DNA of 33,643 nucleotides, from the NCBI GenBank assembly GCA_017471365.1, contig JAFUUC010000056.1:1-33643 (forward strand), read 5' to 3'. Each line of letters begins with the position of its first letter. The first letter of the stretch is position 1. The translations under genes and the position numbers were made by a program. Source of the DNA: a bacterium (lineage in GTDB: Bacteria; Cyanobacteriota; Vampirovibrionia; Gastranaerophilales; Gastranaerophilaceae). Under the pieces are notes generated by a model. It saw nothing but the letters and a program-made list of their open reading frames with translations, ran no database searches and was not told the origin of the DNA. Below, in pieces: positions 29,852-33,643 of this stretch.

Positions 29852-29857
29852 TAAAAT
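29852..29857 (+). promoter_or_regulatory. -10 box of dnaE (leaderless)
   Basis: TAAAAT lies 6 nt before the ATG at 29864; no Shine-Dalgarno is visible. The -35 (TTCCAA at 17-nt spacing) is weak. Confidence 0.4.
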
Positions 29858-29863
29858 CGTCAT

Positions 29864-32800
29864 ATGCCAGATGAAATGCAATATGTTCCGCTTCACCTGC
29901 ATACAGAATATTCTCTGTTAGATGGGGCAATAAGAATAGGGGATTTGTGTAAGTTTTGTGTTGAACATAACATGCCGGGAGTTGCTATCACAGACCACGG
30001 GGTTATGTACGGTGCCATGGATCTGTATTTGGAAGCAGATAAAATAAATGCAAAAGAAAGAGCTAAGACAGAAGAAGATCCAACCTACAAACCAAAATTA
30101 TTTAATCCTATTATTGGCGAAGAATTTTATGTTCATGATAAAGATTTAACGGACAAAGATCCTGCCCATAACCCTCGTTATCACCTTATTTTATTGGTAA
30201 AGAATAATACAGGTTATAAAAATCTTGTTAAATTATCTTCTATTTCGCACATTGAAGGATTTTACGTTAAACCTCGTATAAATTTTGAACTCTTAGAAAA
30301 ATACCACGAAGGTTTGATTTGCTGTAGTGCCTGTCTGGGAGGGGAAGTAATTCAACACCTCCTAAAAAGTGATTATGAAGGTGCCAAAGCCGTAGCTCAA
30401 AAATACAAAGATTTATTTGGAGAAGACTATTACATAGAACTTCAGGATCATAATCTGGATGAACAAAAACGCACAAACCCCGAATTAATAAGGCTTGCCA
30501 AAGAACTTGGCTTGAAAATGATTATAACAAATGATTCTCATTATCTAAAAAAAGAAGATGCAGATTGGCACGATACACTTTTGTGTATGCAAACCAAATC
30601 TCTAAAATCAGACACTAATCGTTTTCACTTTCCAAATAATGAATTTTACGTAAAAACTGTTGACGAACTCCGTGATGCCTTTCGCTGGATGGATTCTGAC
30701 ACATTTAATGAATGTATTAAAAACACTGTAGATATATCAAATAAATGCCATATAACAGTGGAATGGAAAGCTCCATTGCCAGATTTTCCTGTTCCGGACG
30801 GATATACGACAGATACATACCTTGATACTTTAGTACAAAAGGGGATGAAAAAGAAATATAGTGAAGAACAAATTACTCCGGAATTGAAAGAAAGAGCAAA
30901 ATATGAACTTGGCGTAATCCAGAAAATGGGCTTTAGTGCATATTTCTTAATTACCTGGGATTTTATAAGATTTGCAAAAGAAAACGGTATTCCTGTAGGT
31001 CCGGGCAGAGGATCTGCGGCTGGTTCGCTTGTTGCATATTGTCTTGACATCACAGATCTTGACCCGATTGCGAACAATTTATTGTTTGAAAGATTTTTAA
31101 ATCCGGAACGTTTCAGTATGCCCGATATTGATACAGACTTTTGTATTGATCGCCGTGGCGAGGTAATAGATTACGTTGTTCAAAAATACGGAGCTGATAA
31201 AGTTTGCCAAATTATTACATTCAACACTCTGGCGGCACGAGCTGCAATGAAAAGTGTTGCAAGAGTTTTTGATATTCCTTATGCAAGGAGTAAACAGCTT
31301 TCAGACTTAATTTCAGGCGATCCCGGAGCAAAAATTTCTGATGCTCTGCAAGATGGGATGGAGCTTAAAAAGCTTTACGATGAAGATGAAGAAGTCAAAC
31401 GGCTTGTAGACACGGCTTTACACGTTGAAGGTTTAAAAAACGCAACCGGCATGCATGCTGCCGGTGTCATAATCTCTTACAAACCACTTGACGAGATAGT
31501 TCCGGTTCAATTCGGTAAAGAAGGTGCCGTTGTAACCCAATATCACAGAGAAATTCTTGAAAAAATGAAGTTACTGAAAATGGATTTTCTGGGGTTACGC
31601 AACCTTACAATGATTTCCAAGACAGTCAAACTTGTAAAAAAGTGTCAAGATATAGATATAGACATAAATCACATTCCAATAGACGACAAGCCTACTTTTG
31701 ATATGCTTATACGAGGTGAAACGGTAGGAGTCTTCCAGCTTGAATCTCAGGGGATGACAAACTTAGTCAAAAAGCTTCAACCTGATGTGTTTGAAGATTT
31801 GGGAGCTTTGGTTGCGTTGTTCCGTCCGGGACCTTTAGGTTCAGGTATGGTGGATGATTTTGTTGAACGTAAACACGGAAGACAAAAAATTACCTATCCA
31901 CACCCTAGACTTGAACCTGTACTAAAAGACACTTATGGTACAATGGTTTATCAGGAACAAATTATGCAAATTTTCCAGATTATGGCGGATTATTCTCTCG
32001 GTGAAGCTGACAAAGTTCGTCGTATGATGGGTCATAAAGATCCGGCGGCAATGGCAGCACAAGAAGGGAAATTGGTCCAAGGTGCTGCAAAATACGGGAT
32101 GAAAGCAGAAGATGCAAAAAAACTTTTTGAACAAATTCAGAATTTCGCGGCATACTGTTTTAATCGTGCTCATTCATCCGCTTACGCTTTTGTGGCTTAC
32201 CAAACAGCGTATTTAAAATGTCATTACCCGGTTGAATATCTTTCAGCTTTACTTTCAAGTGTTCCAAATGATCAGGAAAAAACTCAAGCATATATTGAAG
32301 AAGCTTTAAAATATGGCATAAAAGTTTTGCCTCCAGATATTAATAAATCATATCTGGAATATACTCCGGATGGACATAATATCCGTTTCGGTCTTGCTTC
32401 AATTAAACAAGTTGGAGAAGGTGTTGTTGAAGAAATTATTAAAGAAAGAGATGAAAACGGAGAATATAAGTCGATTTATGATTTTATTAAACGACTTGAT
32501 GTAAAATGTTCAAATAAAAAAACACTGGAAGGCTTAATTAAATCAGGGGCATTTTCTTCAATAGAAAAAAGTCGCAGACAATTATGGGAAAACATTGAAT
32601 ATATAACATCAACAGCATCGAAAGAAGCTAAAGAGAGGGAATCAGGACAAGCAAGTTTGTTTGATATGCTAGGGGATTCAGTTTCAGTTGACAATGCGAA
32701 ATTCCAACTTTCAGGTCCAGATGAAGAATATGATGTACGCCAAATTCAGATTTTTGAGAAAGAATTTTTAGGATTTTACGTAACCAGTCATCCCCTATCG

Positions 32801-33379
32801 ACTATAAGAGATAAACTGCCATTTTTAATGACACACAAAATATCTCAAGTAAATAATCTTGCGAACGATAAAATTGTAACTATTTGTGGTCTAGTTACAT
32901 CTACAAAACAAATTCCAACGAAAAATGATCCGACGAAATTTATTCGATTTGTTACGATAGAAGACTTAACGGGTAAAATAGACACACTTGCATTTAATAG
33001 TAAAATAGCAGAGTATGGAGATTTACTTCAAAATGAACAGCGTGTAATTATATCAGGCAAAGTTAGCCGTAGAAGCGATGATGAACCCGCAACAATTTTA
33101 ATTGATACAGTAAAACCTGTTGATAATACTAACATTTTTACTATTGAGCTAAAGGATGATTTCAAATTTGAAGAATTAATGATGTTAAAGCAAATGCTGT
33201 GTAAATATTCAGGTTCAGATCCGGTTATGATGAAAATGTCAGACTTAACTGGCGATGCAAAAATATTGACTTCATCCATTTTTTGGGTAAATTCCTCAAA
33301 CGACTTGGTAAACAGTATAAACAAAGGATTTGGAGAGCGTTTGTCGGTAAATATTAAATCAATGGATAAAAAATGGTAA
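29864..33379 (+). CDS. dnaE: DNA polymerase III alpha subunit DnaE
   Basis: Replicative C-family polymerase, 1171 residues, normal size. The N-terminal PHP domain has intact metal-binding-type residues: H11 and H13 (HLHTEYSLLDG), TDHGVMYG and NDSHYL, so it may bind metal, unlike the degenerate E. coli PHP. The catalytic Asp pair is in MPDIDTDFCIDRR (about 421-425). Typical palm/finger motifs: GPGRGSAAGSLVAYC, NATGMHAAGVII, FQLESQGMTNL, YGTMVYQEQIMQI and AAYCFNRAHSSAYAFVAYQT. Near the C-terminus an OB-fold (IVTICGLVTSTKQ...VTIEDLTGKIDTLAF) is seen. Complete; the last gene before tRNA-Gly. Confidence 0.98.
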   Translation: MPDEMQYVPLHLHTEYSLLDGAIRIGDLCKFCVEHNMPGVAITDHGVMYGAMDLYLEADKINAKERAKTEEDPTYKPKLFNPIIGEEFYVHDKDLTDKDPAHNPRYHLILLVKNNTGYKNLVKLSSISHIEGFYVKPRINFELLEKYHEGLICCSACLGGEVIQHLLKSDYEGAKAVAQKYKDLFGEDYYIELQDHNLDEQKRTNPELIRLAKELGLKMIITNDSHYLKKEDADWHDTLLCMQTKSLKSDTNRFHFPNNEFYVKTVDELRDAFRWMDSDTFNECIKNTVDISNKCHITVEWKAPLPDFPVPDGYTTDTYLDTLVQKGMKKKYSEEQITPELKERAKYELGVIQKMGFSAYFLITWDFIRFAKENGIPVGPGRGSAAGSLVAYCLDITDLDPIANNLLFERFLNPERFSMPDIDTDFCIDRRGEVIDYVVQKYGADKVCQIITFNTLAARAAMKSVARVFDIPYARSKQLSDLISGDPGAKISDALQDGMELKKLYDEDEEVKRLVDTALHVEGLKNATGMHAAGVIISYKPLDEIVPVQFGKEGAVVTQYHREILEKMKLLKMDFLGLRNLTMISKTVKLVKKCQDIDIDINHIPIDDKPTFDMLIRGETVGVFQLESQGMTNLVKKLQPDVFEDLGALVALFRPGPLGSGMVDDFVERKHGRQKITYPHPRLEPVLKDTYGTMVYQEQIMQIFQIMADYSLGEADKVRRMMGHKDPAAMAAQEGKLVQGAAKYGMKAEDAKKLFEQIQNFAAYCFNRAHSSAYAFVAYQTAYLKCHYPVEYLSALLSSVPNDQEKTQAYIEEALKYGIKVLPPDINKSYLEYTPDGHNIRFGLASIKQVGEGVVEEIIKERDENGEYKSIYDFIKRLDVKCSNKKTLEGLIKSGAFSSIEKSRRQLWENIEYITSTASKEAKERESGQASLFDMLGDSVSVDNAKFQLSGPDEEYDVRQIQIFEKEFLGFYVTSHPLSTIRDKLPFLMTHKISQVNNLANDKIVTICGLVTSTKQIPTKNDPTKFIRFVTIEDLTGKIDTLAFNSKIAEYGDLLQNEQRVIISGKVSRRSDDEPATILIDTVKPVDNTNIFTIELKDDFKFEELMMLKQMLCKYSGSDPVMMKMSDLTGDAKILTSSIFWVNSSNDLVNSINKGFGERLSVNIKSMDKKW

Positions 33380-33386
33380 AAAAGTA

Positions 33387-33414
33387 TTGCAATTTTTTTT
33401 TTAGCATGTACGAT
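33387..33414 (+). promoter_or_regulatory. Promoter candidate of tRNA-Gly
   Basis: TTGCAA (33387-33392), 16 nt, TACGAT (33409-33414); transcription would start about 12 nt before the tRNA. Confidence 0.45.
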
Positions 33415-33433
33415 AAGTGAGTACCTGATGTGA

Positions 33434-33505
33434 GCGGGGGTAATTCAGTGGTAGAATGCCTCCTTGCCAAGGAGGATGTCGCGAGTTCGAGCCTCGTCTC
33501 CCGCT
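33434..33505 (+). tRNA. tRNA-Gly(GCC)
   Basis: A full cloverleaf can be drawn: acceptor GCGGGGG with CTCCCGC (one G-U), D stem ATTC/GAAT, anticodon stem CCTCC/GGAGG with loop TTGCCAA (anticodon GCC at 33466-33468), T arm GCGAG-TTCGAGC-CTCGT, discriminator T at 33505. The terminal CCA is not encoded (TAA follows). Confidence 0.96.
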
Positions 33506-33512
33506 AATAAAG

Positions 33513-33538
33513 AGAAGTCCTGAAAAGGGCTTCTTTTT
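33513..33538 (+). terminator. tRNA-Gly terminator
   Basis: AGAAGTCC (33513-33520) pairs with GGGCTTCT (33527-33534, one G-U) over a TGAAAA loop and is followed by Ts. Confidence 0.8.
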
Positions 33539-33540
33539 AT

Positions 33541-33643
33541 TAGCCTGAAGATAGAACGAGAAGCTCGATTTTCGAGTTTGAGCGATACCTTCTAACAGGA
33601 CATTTGGTCGGAAGTTTTTATGCACATTGCGAGGGCAAAAGCC
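33541..33643. other. Unassigned right edge
   Basis: There is a short CTCGA-TTT-TCGAG inverted repeat at about 33568-33580. An ATG at 33620 follows GGAAG and opens MHIARAKA, which runs off the window; it could be the start of another gene but cannot be supported further. Confidence 0.25.

Noticed and set aside
33401-33625. A 74-residue minus-strand frame over the tRNA-Gly
   Set aside because: It is antisense to a well-formed tRNA, and the protein-like segment is the usual artefact of reading a tRNA gene backwards.
1-33643. CRISPR array, prophage or insertion sequence
   Set aside because: No regularly spaced direct repeats, cas genes, phage structural genes or transposases were seen in the window.

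Overview
The window is an AT-rich bacterial chromosome segment from a Gram-negative-type (diderm) organism. Diderm features are lipid A enzymes (LpxB, LpxI), an LptD/OstA-like protein, a TolC/MacA/MacB-type exporter and several signal peptides. These sit beside genes more familiar from Firmicutes and Cyanobacteria, such as TrmFO, MurT and YtxH proteins. That mix, the base composition and several lineage-specific membrane or low-similarity proteins suggest a non-photosynthetic cyanobacterial relative (Vampirovibrionia/Melainabacteria, perhaps Gastranaerophilales). This placement is inference; no rRNA is present to confirm it.

Layout. Positions 2-685 hold the 3' part of a C-type-lectin-like protein whose last ~150 bases look like the variable region of a diversity-generating retroelement (DGR). 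It is followed by a perfect 22-bp palindrome and a terminator hairpin. Next come mazG (-) and two small unknown genes (+). A long minus-strand block then runs from about 12.5 kb down to 2.6 kb: a 34-residue membrane microprotein, an M23 peptidase, LptD-like, a class II aldolase, lpxI, lpxB, a 569-residue membrane protein, dgt and xerD. It reads as envelope/LPS construction followed by housekeeping genes. Divergent from it at 12.6-14.0 kb is an envelope-stress cassette: zinc-finger anti-sigma, ECF sigma factor and Spy/CpxP-like protein, with a GAAC-N16-CGT promoter in front. Then come a Cys-rich small protein, pdxJ and murT (-), four small membrane/YtxH genes (+), an XRE regulator and a 51-residue ORF (-), an unrecognised membrane-anchored protein (+), and rnhB, a DnaQ-like exonuclease and a membrane protein (-).

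Positions 21.7-27.7 kb encode a tripartite exporter: TolC, MacA, and a MacB split into separate ATPase and permease genes. A DUF3137-like membrane protein and its truncated copy lie between the two MacB genes. Related small hairpins sit just upstream of the start codons of the last three full-length genes. A second, degenerate DGR-like variable region lies on the minus strand at 27.75-27.95 kb. The remainder is an XRE regulator with a palindromic operator candidate, trmFO, dnaE (PHP-type DNA polymerase III alpha) and tRNA-Gly(GCC).

The most notable signals are the two DGR-type variable regions without a reverse transcriptase or template in the window, the compact ECF stress cassette with a textbook ECF promoter, and a recurring arrangement in which a -10 hexamer lies 6-7 nt before an ATG lacking a Shine-Dalgarno sequence (leaderless mRNAs).
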